Shown piece by piece: positions 8,187 to 18,807 of a stretch of 36,890 bases of DNA (the first letter of the stretch is position 1; the number at the start of each line of letters is the position of its first letter). The stretch is taken from positions 1 through 36,890 of the forward strand of contig NZ_MUMH01000141.1 of NCBI RefSeq assembly GCF_002155965.1, in the 5' to 3' direction. Source of the stretch: Allokutzneria sp. NRRL B-24872 (GTDB lineage: Bacteria > Actinomycetota > Actinomycetes > Mycobacteriales > Pseudonocardiaceae). The notes beneath the pieces were generated by a model that saw only the letters and a program-made list of their open reading frames with translations, made no database searches and had not been told where the DNA came from. The translations under genes and the position numbers were made by a program.

Positions 8187-9344
8187 TCAGCTCAGCCAAC
8201 CACCGATGCGGTGCACCGCTTCGTGGACGTCCTCCAGCGATCCGGCGAAGGACATCCGGATGAAGCGGTTGCCGTCCACCGGATCGAAGTCGATCCCGGG
8301 CACCACCGCCACTCCGGTCTCGGCGAGCAGCCGCTCGCAGAAGGACATCGAGTCCTGCGTCAGGTGCGAGACGTCGGCGTAGGCGTAGAACGCGCCGTCG
8401 GCGGGCGCGACCTTGTCGATGCCGAGCTTGGCCAGCCCGGCCAGCAGCTCATCCCGGTTGCGGCGGTAGCGGGCCACGTGGCCGTCCGCCTCGGCGCAGC
8501 CCTCGTCGGTGAAGGCCGCGACGCCCGCGTACTGGGCGAGCGCGGGCGGGCAGAGCGTGAAGTTGCCGGTGAGGCAGTCCACCGCGCGCAGCAACGGCCT
8601 CGGCAGCAGCATCCAGCCGAGCCGCCAGCCGGTCATCGAGAAGTACTTCGAGAAGGAGTTGACGATGATCGCGTCACGGGAGGTCTGCCACGCGCAGCCG
8701 AGCGGGCGCTCGTAGCTGATGCCGTGGTAGATCTCGTCGCTGATCAGGCGGACGCCGTTCTCCTGGCACCACTGCGTGATCGCGGCCAGCTCCGCCGGGT
8801 CGAGCACGGTGCCCGTGGGGTTCGCCGGGCTGGCAACGATGAGTCCGCGCACCGGCTTGTCCAGTGCCTCCAACATCTCCACGGTCGGCTGGAAGCGGGT
8901 GCTCGCGTCGCACGGCAGGTCGACGACCTCGCAGCCGAGCGCGGACAGGATGTTGCGGTAGGCCGGGTAGCCGGGCCGGGCCAGCGCGACCCGGTCCCCC
9001 GCGTCGAAGGCGGCGAGGAAGGCCAGCAGGAACGCCCCGGACGAGCCGGTCGTGACCACCACGTCCTCCGGCGCCACGTCCAGGTCGTAGCGGCGGCCGT
9101 AGTGCCCGGCGATCGCCGCGCGCAGCTCCGGGATGCCGAGCTGCTCGGTGTAGCCCAGGGTCTGCCGGTCCAGCGCCGCCGCTGCCGCCGCGCGCACCGG
9201 CTCGGGGGCGGGCGTCGCGGGTTGACCGGCCGCGAGGGAGATGACGTCGCCGAACTCCCGTTGCCGCCGCGCCGCCGCGGAGAGGACCTCCATCACGTGG
9301 AACGGCGGGACGATGGCGCGCTGAGCAGCGGTGGCGAAGGACAT
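8187..9344 (-). CDS. Class I/II pyridoxal-phosphate aminotransferase (AspC-like)
   Basis: 385 residues with ATG at 9344, chosen because homologues begin near this methionine and the longer open frame upstream has no coding character. Fold-type I features: ISLAAGQPATP near the N-terminus, TGSSGAFLL (PLP phosphate region), ASPANPTGTVLDP, SDEIYHGISY, and the PLP-lysine motif SFSKYFSMTGWRLGW, plus FIRMSFAGS with the carboxylate-binding Arg. Probably transfers amino groups between an L-amino acid and 2-oxoglutarate; specificity is not readable. A like aminotransferase (annotated aspC, Rv0337c) sits beside the EtfD-like reductase gene in M. tuberculosis, and the same pairing recurs here with two genes between. 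Confidence 0.9.
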   Translation of the reverse strand: MSFATAAQRAIVPPFHVMEVLSAAARRQREFGDVISLAAGQPATPAPEPVRAAAAAALDRQTLGYTEQLGIPELRAAIAGHYGRRYDLDVAPEDVVVTTGSSGAFLLAFLAAFDAGDRVALARPGYPAYRNILSALGCEVVDLPCDASTRFQPTVEMLEALDKPVRGLIVASPANPTGTVLDPAELAAITQWCQENGVRLISDEIYHGISYERPLGCAWQTSRDAIIVNSFSKYFSMTGWRLGWMLLPRPLLRAVDCLTGNFTLCPPALAQYAGVAAFTDEGCAEADGHVARYRRNRDELLAGLAKLGIDKVAPADGAFYAYADVSHLTQDSMSFCERLLAETGVAVVPGIDFDPVDGNRFIRMSFAGSLEDVHEAVHRIGGWLS

Positions 9345-9470
9345 GGGCGTCAGCGTGCCACGCGGCGGCGGCTGCTCCATAGGAGTGGCGCCACAGTCCA
9401 CATCAGACGGTCGGACTGAGCTGTTCCGGTGACGCGACCGCCCTCGCGCTTTAGATCTTCGGAGTGAAAG

Positions 9471-9476
9471 TAAGAT
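9471..9476 (+). promoter_or_regulatory. Possible -10 element for the SdrD-B-like gene
   Basis: TAAGAT in a locally AT-richer stretch of the 226-nt gap between the divergent genes. No convincing -35 was found and it would leave a leader of about 90 nt, so this is only a candidate. Confidence 0.25.
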
Positions 9477-9570
9477 CCCGGGCAACCCGCGTACCGGACG
9501 GGGCGTCTCCCTAGCGCCGACGCTCGCAGCACCGGCACCAAGCACCGCTTTCCGCGAGGGGAACCACGTC

Positions 9571-10356
9571 ATGTCCAGGGGCATCAGCCGGTCCGCTTAC
9601 ACCGTCCTCGGCGCCGGGATCTCGGCGGCCGTCCTGATGAGCTTCGTGCCGTCGGCGGGCGCGATCTCCAGCACCCTCGGCGCCATCGACGGCTCGGTCT
9701 TCTTCGACCGCAACGGCAACGGCCTGATCGACCGCAGCACCACCGGCGGCGAGGCAGGCGCCGACAAGGCCGAGGTCCGCCTCTACAACGCCAACGGCGA
9801 CGTGGTTGCCGACGCGGTCGCCGACACCAGCGGCAAGTTCCGCTTCACCGACCTGCGCCCCGGCACCTACAAGCTCGACGGCGGCCAGTCCGGTTTCGTC
9901 TCCACCACCGACGCCGTGCGCAAGGTCGAGGTGCGCAGCAGCCAGACCGAGTTCGTCCGCTTCGGCATCCGCGGCGGCAGCATCTCCGGCCTCGCGTGGG
10001 TGGACGAGAACGGCGACGGCATCCGCCAGGAGACCGAGAAGGCGCTGACCGCCTCGCGCGGCTTCACCCTGAGCGGCGCCACCGACCACTACGGCAAGTT
10101 CGCGCAGCGCACCGCCAAGGTGGACGACAAGGGCGAGTACTCCTTCGAGGACCTGCCCTCCGGCCGCTACACCGTGCAGACCACCGCCCCCGAGGGCAGC
10201 TCGGTCTCCAAGTCCGAGGCCGGCCCCGACGCCACCACCGACTCCGACTTCACCGGCAAGACCGCCACCGTGAAGTCCGAGAAGATCCAGCTCGCCCCGG
10301 GCGCGGGCATGGTCAGCCTCGACGCGGGCTTCACCCGCGCGGCGACCACCAACTGA
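9571..10356 (+). CDS. Secreted protein with two SdrD B-like (SD-repeat) domains
   Basis: 261 residues. Signal peptide at about 1-31 (MSRGISRSAYTV, hydrophobic core, cleavage near PSAGA). Two tandem B-type beta-sandwich repeats follow, each opening with a calcium-loop signature: SVFFDRNGNGLIDRS (about 41-55) and LAWVDENGDGIRQE (about 140-153), and each with a GxYxF/GxFxF strand (SGKFRFTDLRPGTYKL; KGEYSFEDLPSGRYTV). SdrD-B domains are typical of adhesins and surface proteins. No LPxTG or transmembrane anchor is present at the C-terminus, so it is probably released or non-covalently retained. ATG at 9571 with GAGGGGAA upstream. A terminator follows. Confidence 0.85.
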   Translation: MSRGISRSAYTVLGAGISAAVLMSFVPSAGAISSTLGAIDGSVFFDRNGNGLIDRSTTGGEAGADKAEVRLYNANGDVVADAVADTSGKFRFTDLRPGTYKLDGGQSGFVSTTDAVRKVEVRSSQTEFVRFGIRGGSISGLAWVDENGDGIRQETEKALTASRGFTLSGATDHYGKFAQRTAKVDDKGEYSFEDLPSGRYTVQTTAPEGSSVSKSEAGPDATTDSDFTGKTATVKSEKIQLAPGAGMVSLDAGFTRAATTN

Positions 10357-10373
10357 CGCTCAGCACGCACAAC

Positions 10374-10414
10374 GCGAAAGGGGCGGCTCCCAGCACGGGA
10401 GCCGCCCCTTTCGC
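10374..10414. terminator. Perfect bidirectional terminator
   Basis: 18-bp perfect stem (10374-10391 with 10397-10414) around a 5-nt loop, with an AAAG/CTTT end, lying in the 62 nt between two convergent genes (stops at 10356 and 10419). Confidence 0.88.
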
Positions 10415-10418
10415 TTGC

Positions 10419-11060
10419 TCAGTCCCGGATGTCCAGAAGTTCGATCGGGTCGAAGGAGAGCGCAAACGGCGCGTCGGTCTCGAACTGCTTCCCGCTCACC
10501 GCTTCTGCGATCACCTGGTACTCGCCGTCCTCGAGCCGGGACAGCTCGAGCGAAACGAACCGCTGACGCAGATCAGCCTGACACAGCAAGTAGTACGGAA
10601 TACCCGCCTCTGCGCACATGGCGGGCTTGTCGAGCCGATCACGCCGCTTGCTCGAAGGTGAGATGCACTCCCCCACGAGCAGAACGTTCATGTTCTCCAC
10701 CCAGACGTCTGGGCACGGTTCCAGCAATACGGTCAGATCTGGTTCGATCCACCGATCACGGTCGAATCTCAGGTTCACCGCAGGGTAAACCCGGTATCCA
10801 GCATCACGCGCCGGACCTCGCATCAGCGCGCCAAGTTCCAACATGGCGTACCCGTTCGGGCCCGCCTCGCGAGGACTCATGATCAGATTTCCGTCCAGAC
10901 ACTCGTACTTCATCGGCGGAGCGTCCGGAAGGGGCAGGTATCGCTCCGCGAGATCGGTTGTCCAGACGCCTGCGAACTCCACGAGCGGATCGAAAGACTC
11001 ATCCGCTCCGAACGATGCACCTGGTGGGTCGTACGGCTTACCGATCACTACAGCCACCAC
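10419..11060 (-). CDS. Uma2 family (DUF820) PD-(D/E)XK nuclease-fold protein
   Basis: About 213 residues from a GTG at 11060, nine bases after GGAGG; a TTG at 11066 lies too close to that site. Seen: KYECLDGNLIMSPREAG, a family-typical N-terminal motif, and the nuclease-like core WIEPDLTVLL followed by LLVGECISPSSKRRDRLDK, giving the Asp...Glu-x-x-Ser-Pro-Ser...Lys arrangement. Uma2 proteins are abundant in actinobacteria and cyanobacteria; many are predicted endonucleases of unknown role, often present in many dispersed copies. A decayed relative lies at 31473-31700. Context gives no function. Confidence 0.85.
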   Translation of the reverse strand: MVAVVIGKPYDPPGASFGADESFDPLVEFAGVWTTDLAERYLPLPDAPPMKYECLDGNLIMSPREAGPNGYAMLELGALMRGPARDAGYRVYPAVNLRFDRDRWIEPDLTVLLEPCPDVWVENMNVLLVGECISPSSKRRDRLDKPAMCAEAGIPYYLLCQADLRQRFVSLELSRLEDGEYQVIAEAVSGKQFETDAPFALSFDPIELLDIRD

Positions 11061-11160
11061 CCTCAACCACCTCCGGCCGCGACGTTATCGCCGGAGAGCA
11101 CGCGAAATCAGTCCAGCACAGATTTGCCCCCGTGTCAGGACGCCCGGACCTCGCGGTTGA

Positions 11161-13425
11161 TCACGCTCCGTCAGATTTGTCCTGCTCGGCGAGCGGGGTG
11201 CCGGTGGCCGTTTCATCCGTCGGGGTGTCCTGCTTGGCGGGGCGACCGCGGCGCACGGACTCCAGCAGCATCTGTGCGACGTCGATGACCTGGACGCTCT
11301 CCTCGGCCTTGCCCTCGTTCTGCCGCTGGGTGAGGCCGTCGGTGAGCATCACGCGGCAGAACGGGCAGCCGGTCGCGATCTTGGTGGGCGCGGTGCCGAG
11401 CGCCTCGTCGACACGGTCGACGTTGATGCGCTTGCCGATCCGCTCCTCCATCCACATCCGCGCACCGCCGGCGCCGCAGCACATGGAGCGGTCGCCGTGG
11501 CGGGGCATCTCGCGCAGCTGCGCGCCGGTGGCACCGATCAGATCGCGCGGCGGCGAGTAGACCTTGTTGTGCCGCCCCAGGTAGCAGGGGTCGTGGTAGG
11601 TGACGTCCTCGGCGACGGGCGCGACGGGCACCAGGCGGCGCTCGCGGACGAGCTTGTTGAGCAGCTGCGTGTGGTGCACGACCTCGAACTGCCCGCCGAG
11701 CTGCGGGTACTCGTTGGCCAGGGTGTTGAAGCAGTGCGCACAGGTCACGACGACCTTGCGCTGCTTGGCTTCCCGGCCCTCGAAGACGGAGTTGAGCACC
11801 TCGACGTTCTGCTGCGCGAGCATCTGGAACAGGAACTCGTTGCCAGCACGGCGAGCCGGGTCACCGGTGCAGGTCTCCTCCGAGCCGAGCACCACGTACT
11901 TCACGTCGGCAATGTGCAGCAGTTCGGCGACGGCCTGGGTCGTCTTCTTGGCGCGGTCCTCGAAGGCACCGGCGCAGCCGACCCAGAACAGGTACTCGGT
12001 CTCGGCAGCGAGCTCGCCGTCGAACACCGGGACCTCGAAGTCCAGCGCCTCGGTCCAGGCGAGCCGGTCCTTGGAGTTCTGCCCCCAGGGATTGCCCTTG
12101 TTCTCCAGGTTCTTGAACATCCCGCCCAGCTCGGTGGGGAAGTTCGACTCGATGAGCACCTGGTAGCGGCGCATGTCGACGATGTGGTCGACGTGCTCGA
12201 TGTCCACGGGGCACTGCTCGACGCACGCGCCGCAGCTGGTGCAGGACCACAGCACCTCGGGGTCGATGACGCCCAGCTCGTCGGGGCCGCCGATGAGCGG
12301 GCGCTCAGACTCCGCGAGGGCGAGCACGTTGATGTTGGCAAGGCGGGCCTCGGCGTCGTCGCCGGTGATGCCGACCTCGTCGCCGCCCATGTCCTTGCGG
12401 CCACCGGCGAGCAGGTACGGGGCCTTGGCGTAGGCGTGCTCGCGGAGGCTGGTGATCAGCAGCTTCGGCGAGAGCGGCTTGCCGGTGTTCCACGCGGGGC
12501 ACTGGGACTGGCACCGGCCGCACTCCGTGCAGGTGGTGAAGTCCAGCCAGCCCTTCCAACCGAAGTCCTCGATCTTGCCTGCGCCGAAGACGTCCTTCTC
12601 CGGGTCGGCCTCCTCGAAGTCCAGCGGCTTGCCACCGCTCATCATCGGCTTCAGGGCGCCGAGCGCGACGCCGCCGTCGTCCTCGCGCTTGAAGTAGATG
12701 TTGAAGAAGGCGGTGAACCGGTGCCAGGCGACGCCCATCGTCATGTTGCGCGCGATGACGATCGCCCAGGTGCCGGAGATGAAGACCTTGAGCGCGGCCA
12801 CGATCGAGACGGCGACCAGGCTGGCGGGCAGCAGCGCGCCGAGGCCGTGCGAGATCGGCGCCGCCCACACCGGGTAGGGCAACAACCCGTTGGCGGACTT
12901 GAAGGCGCGGATGCCGAAGATGCACAGGCCGACGCTGAGGATGACCGCCTCGACGAAGTAGGCCTGGCGGAAGTTGGAGCCGGAGAAGCGGGACTGGCGG
13001 TCGGCGCGGCGCGGGTGGTTGCGCTGCCGGATCGCGATCAGCACCAGGATGCCGACGACCGTCGTCAGGCCGATGAACTCGACGAACATGCCCCAGACGG
13101 TCCAGTGACCGAGGATCGGCAGCTCGAAGGTCGGGTCGAAGACCTCGCCGTGCGCCTCGACCAGGGTCAGCACCAGCGAACCGAAGCCCACCATGACGAA
13201 CCAGTGCGCGGCGCCGACCGTGCCCCACTTGAGCATCCTCGTGTGACCGAGGACCTCCTTGAGCATGTTCTTCAGCCGCGGCACCACGGGGCCGTTGCGG
13301 GTCGGGTCGGGTTGGCCGAGCCGGATCGTGCGCACCATGCGGACGACGGTCTGCGTCAGCATCGTGACCCAGACCAGCGTCATGGCGACGCAGATCAGGC
13401 CCAACACGATGTGCAAGGCGCCCAT
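11161..13425 (-). CDS. etfD: Membrane Fe-S oxidoreductase of the EtfD/heterodisulfide-reductase type
   Basis: 754 residues. ATG at 13425 follows AGGAAGG; an upstream TTG is less likely. Domains in order: N-terminal membrane part with five or six helices (about residues 1-250, NarI-like), two [4Fe-4S] ferredoxin motifs (CTECGRCQSQCP and CTSCGACVEQCP), then two CCG-type cysteine-rich domains (CAHCFNTLANEYP; YHDPCYLGRHN, SMCCGAGGARMW, GCPFCRVML). This is the architecture of M. tuberculosis Rv0338c, named EtfD, which reoxidises the electron-transfer flavoprotein during fatty-acid beta-oxidation and passes electrons to the quinone pool. That role is inferred by similarity. No etfBA genes are present in the window. 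A palindrome overlaps its probable promoter. Confidence 0.9.
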   Translation of the reverse strand: MGALHIVLGLICVAMTLVWVTMLTQTVVRMVRTIRLGQPDPTRNGPVVPRLKNMLKEVLGHTRMLKWGTVGAAHWFVMVGFGSLVLTLVEAHGEVFDPTFELPILGHWTVWGMFVEFIGLTTVVGILVLIAIRQRNHPRRADRQSRFSGSNFRQAYFVEAVILSVGLCIFGIRAFKSANGLLPYPVWAAPISHGLGALLPASLVAVSIVAALKVFISGTWAIVIARNMTMGVAWHRFTAFFNIYFKREDDGGVALGALKPMMSGGKPLDFEEADPEKDVFGAGKIEDFGWKGWLDFTTCTECGRCQSQCPAWNTGKPLSPKLLITSLREHAYAKAPYLLAGGRKDMGGDEVGITGDDAEARLANINVLALAESERPLIGGPDELGVIDPEVLWSCTSCGACVEQCPVDIEHVDHIVDMRRYQVLIESNFPTELGGMFKNLENKGNPWGQNSKDRLAWTEALDFEVPVFDGELAAETEYLFWVGCAGAFEDRAKKTTQAVAELLHIADVKYVVLGSEETCTGDPARRAGNEFLFQMLAQQNVEVLNSVFEGREAKQRKVVVTCAHCFNTLANEYPQLGGQFEVVHHTQLLNKLVRERRLVPVAPVAEDVTYHDPCYLGRHNKVYSPPRDLIGATGAQLREMPRHGDRSMCCGAGGARMWMEERIGKRINVDRVDEALGTAPTKIATGCPFCRVMLTDGLTQRQNEGKAEESVQVIDVAQMLLESVRRGRPAKQDTPTDETATGTPLAEQDKSDGA

Positions 13426-13471
13426 GCAACGGCCTTCCTGTGCGGAGTCCAACGTGCCGGGAGACTACGCC

Positions 13472-13488
13472 ATATTACTGACCAGTAA
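13472..13488 (-). promoter_or_regulatory. Palindromic operator and -10 element upstream of etfD
   Basis: TTACTG-AC-CAGTAA (13475-13488) is a perfect inverted repeat with a 2-nt spacer. On the minus strand it is directly followed by TAATAT (13477-13472), a good -10, about 47 nt before the etfD start. Spacing and symmetry suit a TetR-type repressor of lipid catabolism; no candidate regulator is adjacent. Confidence 0.6.
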
Positions 13489-13593
13489 CCACTGGGAAGT
13501 GGCGGTCGTCGCACCGGCTGCGGAGATCAGCTCGCATCCTCGCAAACGCCGCGAACCCCCACTGACTGAGCGCTCCCTAACCCGGACGTGAAA

Positions 13594-13634
13594 GAACGCC
13601 GGTGAGTGGCGCCCTGTGCCACTCACCGGCGTTC
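13594..13634 (-). terminator. Terminator of the S1 protease gene
   Basis: Perfect 17-bp stem (13594-13610 with 13618-13634) and 7-nt loop, 22 nt past the protease stop (13657) on the minus strand, followed by CTTT. Confidence 0.85.
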
Positions 13635-13656
13635 GACCGCCTACCGCGTCAGGCCA

Positions 13657-15828
13657 TCAGGCCTTGCGACGGCGGAACTTCAGCATCAGCGCGCCACCCG
13701 CGGCGAGGGCGACGAGACCGCCGACGATCATCTGCCAGACGAAGTCGACACCGGTGTCGGCGAGGTCGCCGCCGCCACCGCCGCCGCCACCCGGCTTGTT
13801 GTTGCCGGGCTGCTGGGTCGCACCCTTGACCGTGTAGCGGACGCTGGTGACCTCGGAGTCGACCTTCTCGACCGTCTGCCGGGCACCGATCACGCGCTCG
13901 CCCACCGCCAGGTCGGCGGTCAGCGGCAGCGTCCACTTGCCGTCGGCGGCCACGGTGGCCTCGCCGACCTTCTTGTTGTCGACGGTCACGGTGACCAGCG
14001 CCTTGGCGACACCGGTGCCCGCGACGGCGGGGCGGGCGTTGTCGCTGGTGGTGCCGGTCTTCGGCTCGGTGATCTGCGGGGCGACCGGGACCACGGTGAA
14101 CTTCGAGGCGGTCTCCTTGGAGGAGGTGCCCTTCAGGGTCTGCTTCACCTTGACCTCGTGCGCGCCGAGCGCCAGCTCGGAGCTGACCTTGAGGGTCCAC
14201 TCCGCCTTGTCGGTGCCGGTGACCTCGCCGAGGTCCTTGCCGTCGAGCTGGACGCTGACCTTGGCGCCGGGCTTGGCGAAACCGCCGAGCGTCGGCTTGG
14301 TGTCGGTGATCCTGGCGTCGGCCGCCGGGTTCTTGACCGTGGCCGGGCGCAGGTTCGGCTCGTCCGGGTCGAGGTGCGCGGCGATGCCGTCACCGTTGGC
14401 GTCCTTGGTCTGCGTCGGGTTGGCCGAGAGCTCCTCGACGTCCTTCACACCGTCGCCGTCCGCGTCACCGGTGGTGGTGAGCACGGTCAGCTTGTTGTTG
14501 TTGAACTCCGGCAGCGTGAGGATGTCGGTCGCCATGCTCTCGCCGAGGTTCTGGTAGGTCATGTTGCCGTTGTTGTCCGGCACCTTGATGCACTTGCCGT
14601 CCTCGAAGTACGCACCGGTGCTCCAGCCGAGCGCGGCACCGCCGGCGACGATCGCGCCGCCGCTGTCGCCACCGGCCACACAGGCGCCGTGGAACTCGAA
14701 GCCGAGCTGGGCCTTGCCCTTCGGGCTGCCGTCGCTGACGTACCAGAGCGAGCGCTCGTTGACGACCTTTCCGCAGGTCCAGCCGGTGGTGCGGCCCGAC
14801 TTGCAGACGTTCATGCCGACGATGGCCGGGCTGACCGAGTCGACCTTGACGTTGCCCGCGCTCGCGCCCCAGGTGTAGACCTCGGGGACCGCGCGCACGG
14901 CCGGGTTGGTGACCCGGATGGTGGCGTAGTCGTTGCCCTTGCGCTCGTCGATCTGGCCGTTGCCGTTGTCGGCGCTGTCCCAGACGGTCGTGGCGAAGTT
15001 GCCGATCTTGTCACCGAAGGTGGACTGGCCGCCCTGCTTGACCTCGACGAAGACCTCTTTGAGCGGCTGCTTGCTCGCCAGCGCGCAGTGGCCTGCGGTC
15101 AGCGGGGTGAGCTTGCCGCTCTGGTCGACGGCGTTGAAGCCGATGGAGCACAGGCCGTAGTTCGGGTCGGACCCGCCGCTGGAGCCGATGTAGCCGCTGC
15201 CGTTGAGCAGGGTGGCGGGCGCCTTCGGCTGCAGCTTGCCGTACTTCACGTCCTGGGAGACCTGCGGCTTGGGCATCATGCCCTGGATGCGGCGGCCGTC
15301 CTCGGAGTCGGCGAGCACGATGTTGAGCTTGCCGCCCTTGATGTCGATGCTCGCGGAGAAGACCAGCTTGCGGTCGGCCTCCGGCAGCGACTTGACCCAG
15401 GCGGACAGCGCGTTGAGCGCGTCCTTGAGCTTGGCCTCGGTGGTCGGGCGCACGTGCGCCTCGGCACCGGCGGCGCGGGCCTTCTTCGCCGCGGCCTCGG
15501 AGGTCACCGCGATGTTGACCTTCTTGCTGGCCGGGTCGAACCAGACGCCGCCGAACTCGCGACCGAGTTCCCTGCGCAGCTCGGTGCCGGTGGCGGCGGC
15601 CTTCTGCGCGGCCTTGGCGTCGTTGACGTAGGTGGTGGCGTCGGTCTTCAGGTCGCGCTGGATGGCGTCCTTCAGACCGGGCGGGAGCTGGCGGACAGTC
15701 GCCTCGGTCGAGGCCGCGTCCGGCTCGGCGGCCGGGGCCGTGCCGGCGGTGAACGCCACCGACAGGGCGACCAGACCGGTCACCGCCGCAGCGGCGACCA
15801 AGCCCCTGCGGAGTCTTCCCTCGGACAA
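13657..15828 (-). CDS. Secreted, sortase-anchored S1 family (chymotrypsin-fold) serine protease
   Basis: About 723 residues from a TTG at 15828 preceded by GGAG; a GTG at 15861 would add 11 residues before the signal peptide. Order: signal peptide (RRGLVAAAAVTGLVALSVAF, cleavage near APAA); N-terminal pro-region of about 170 residues rich in Ala/Lys, resembling alpha-lytic/streptogrisin propeptides; protease domain with LTAGHCAL (His), GNDYATIRV (Asp) and GGDSGGAIV (Ser), so the triad is complete, with paired cysteines; thrombospondin-3-like acidic calcium repeats (DADGDGVKDVEE, DANGDGIAAHLDP); two Ig-like beta-sandwich domains; Gly-rich linker; then LADTG (13750-13764), a hydrophobic helix and RRRKA. 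LAxTG is the signal used by class E sortases. No sortase gene is adjacent. Confidence 0.9.
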   Translation of the reverse strand: MSEGRLRRGLVAAAAVTGLVALSVAFTAGTAPAAEPDAASTEATVRQLPPGLKDAIQRDLKTDATTYVNDAKAAQKAAATGTELRRELGREFGGVWFDPASKKVNIAVTSEAAAKKARAAGAEAHVRPTTEAKLKDALNALSAWVKSLPEADRKLVFSASIDIKGGKLNIVLADSEDGRRIQGMMPKPQVSQDVKYGKLQPKAPATLLNGSGYIGSSGGSDPNYGLCSIGFNAVDQSGKLTPLTAGHCALASKQPLKEVFVEVKQGGQSTFGDKIGNFATTVWDSADNGNGQIDERKGNDYATIRVTNPAVRAVPEVYTWGASAGNVKVDSVSPAIVGMNVCKSGRTTGWTCGKVVNERSLWYVSDGSPKGKAQLGFEFHGACVAGGDSGGAIVAGGAALGWSTGAYFEDGKCIKVPDNNGNMTYQNLGESMATDILTLPEFNNNKLTVLTTTGDADGDGVKDVEELSANPTQTKDANGDGIAAHLDPDEPNLRPATVKNPAADARITDTKPTLGGFAKPGAKVSVQLDGKDLGEVTGTDKAEWTLKVSSELALGAHEVKVKQTLKGTSSKETASKFTVVPVAPQITEPKTGTTSDNARPAVAGTGVAKALVTVTVDNKKVGEATVAADGKWTLPLTADLAVGERVIGARQTVEKVDSEVTSVRYTVKGATQQPGNNKPGGGGGGGGDLADTGVDFVWQMIVGGLVALAAGGALMLKFRRRKA

Positions 15829-16110
15829 TTGATCTCCATTCCCCAGTGACACGCATGCCACCCGGGTCAGCTAGCTCAATCGGGTGACGGCCGGGACCTT
15901 AGACACACGGGGAGCGACTCCGTATCCACTTTGTGAAAGAAAGGGCGAGCTTTGTTATCCAGATTTCACCTGGTAGGCAGCCCGTTGCTCCATTCGGCGG
16001 AGTACTTACGTCGTCCGTCGTACGGGTGAACATGATCAACAGACTGTGACCGCCGTCGCCCCAGGCCGGGGAACCCCACCGGGCGCCCGGCCGTTGAGCC
16101 GGTCAGAAAG
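15829..16110. other. Divergent intergenic region between protease and dnaK operon
   Basis: About 280 nt without a gene, plus the HAIR region that follows. It holds the protease upstream region; TAAGGT on the minus strand (15901-15896) is a weak -10 candidate. An AT-richer patch at about 15920-15970 may belong to either promoter. No RNA gene or repeat was recognised. Confidence 0.45.
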
Positions 16111-16131
16111 CTTGAGCGCGGATCACTCAAC
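16111..16131. promoter_or_regulatory. HAIR operator 1 (HspR binding site) of the dnaK operon
   Basis: CTTGAGC-N7-ACTCAAC, one mismatch from a perfect inverted repeat and matching the HAIR consensus CTTGAGT-N7-ACTCAAG, which is the HspR target in Streptomyces and mycobacteria. It lies 107 nt upstream of the dnaK start. Confidence 0.88.
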
Positions 16132-16165
16132 TTCGGTTTGACGAAGGAGCTGGGGAGAATCCAGA

Positions 16166-16186
16166 CTTGAGCCAGGCGCGCTCAAG
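16166..16186. promoter_or_regulatory. HAIR operator 2 (HspR binding site) of the dnaK operon
   Basis: CTTGAGC-N7-GCTCAAG, a perfect 7-bp inverted repeat with the 7-nt HAIR spacing, centred 55 bp downstream of operator 1 and 52 nt before the dnaK ATG. Confidence 0.9.
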
Positions 16187-16237
16187 GACAACGGCGGGCG
16201 CGCGACCAACAGACACCGATTCACGGAGGAAACTGCA

Positions 16238-18081
<1,844 letters not shown>

Positions 18082-18085
<4 letters not shown>

Positions 18086-18780
18086 CGGCGGAGCACTCGG
18101 AGCACCAGGAGGGCGAGCCCCGCGTGGTGGTCCGCGACCGGCGTCGCGTCGACCCGGAGACCGGCGAGGTCCGCCCGCCCGCTCCCTCCGGCGAGGAGCC
18201 GGGCTCCGGCCCGGTTGCCCAGGAGGGCGGCAGGCACGCCGCCTCCGAATCCGCCGACGTGTTCGACGCCGAGCAGGTCGTCCAGCCCGCGGTCTCCGCT
18301 GAGGAGGCCGCGGCGCTGGAGGCCCAGCTGGCCGAGCGCACTGCGGACCTCCAGCGGCTGAGCGCCGAGTACGCCAACTACCGCAAGCGCGTTGAGCGCG
18401 ACCGGGAGGCGGTGATCGCGGGCGCCAAGGCGCAGGTGGTCACCGACCTGCTCGGCGTGCTCGACGACCTGGAGCGGGCCGAGGCGCACGGCGACCTCAC
18501 CGGCGCGTTCAAGGCGGTCGCCGACAAGCTCGGCGCGGCGCTGACCAAGGCGGGGCTGGAACCCTTCGGCACGGCGAACGAGCCGTTCGACCCGTCGGTG
18601 CACGAGGCGGTCCAGCACAGCACCTCGCCCGAGGTCGCCGAGCCGACGGTGACGCTGGTGATGCGCCGCGGCTACCGCTTCGGCGACCGCGTGGTGCGCC
18701 CGGCGCTGGTCGGCGTGACCGACCACGAGCCAGCCGCCCAGGTCGTCGAGCCGGACTCCGGCGACCGTGGCGAAGGCTGA
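18082..18780 (+). CDS. grpE: Nucleotide exchange factor GrpE
   Basis: 232 residues. A GTG at 18082 overlaps the dnaK stop (GTGA). The N-terminal 70 residues are acidic and disordered ([16 protein letters not shown]). A coiled coil follows ([30 protein letters not shown]), then the four-helix/beta-wing head with the signature [10 protein letters not shown] and the C-terminal [18 protein letters not shown]. It releases ADP from DnaK. Slightly long for the family because of the N-terminal extension. Confidence 0.96.
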
Positions 18781-18807
18781 TCGAGGCACGAGGGGAGGGA
18801 ACGTCCG

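Noticed and set aside
8674-8913. Small frames inside the aminotransferase and other large genes
   Set aside because: They are shadow frames created by GC-rich codon bias, without ribosome sites or known motifs.
13606-15849. 747-codon open frame antisense to the S1 protease
   Set aside because: Composition is a GC-skew artefact (Val/Gly/Leu/Arg/Asp-rich), with no domain features.
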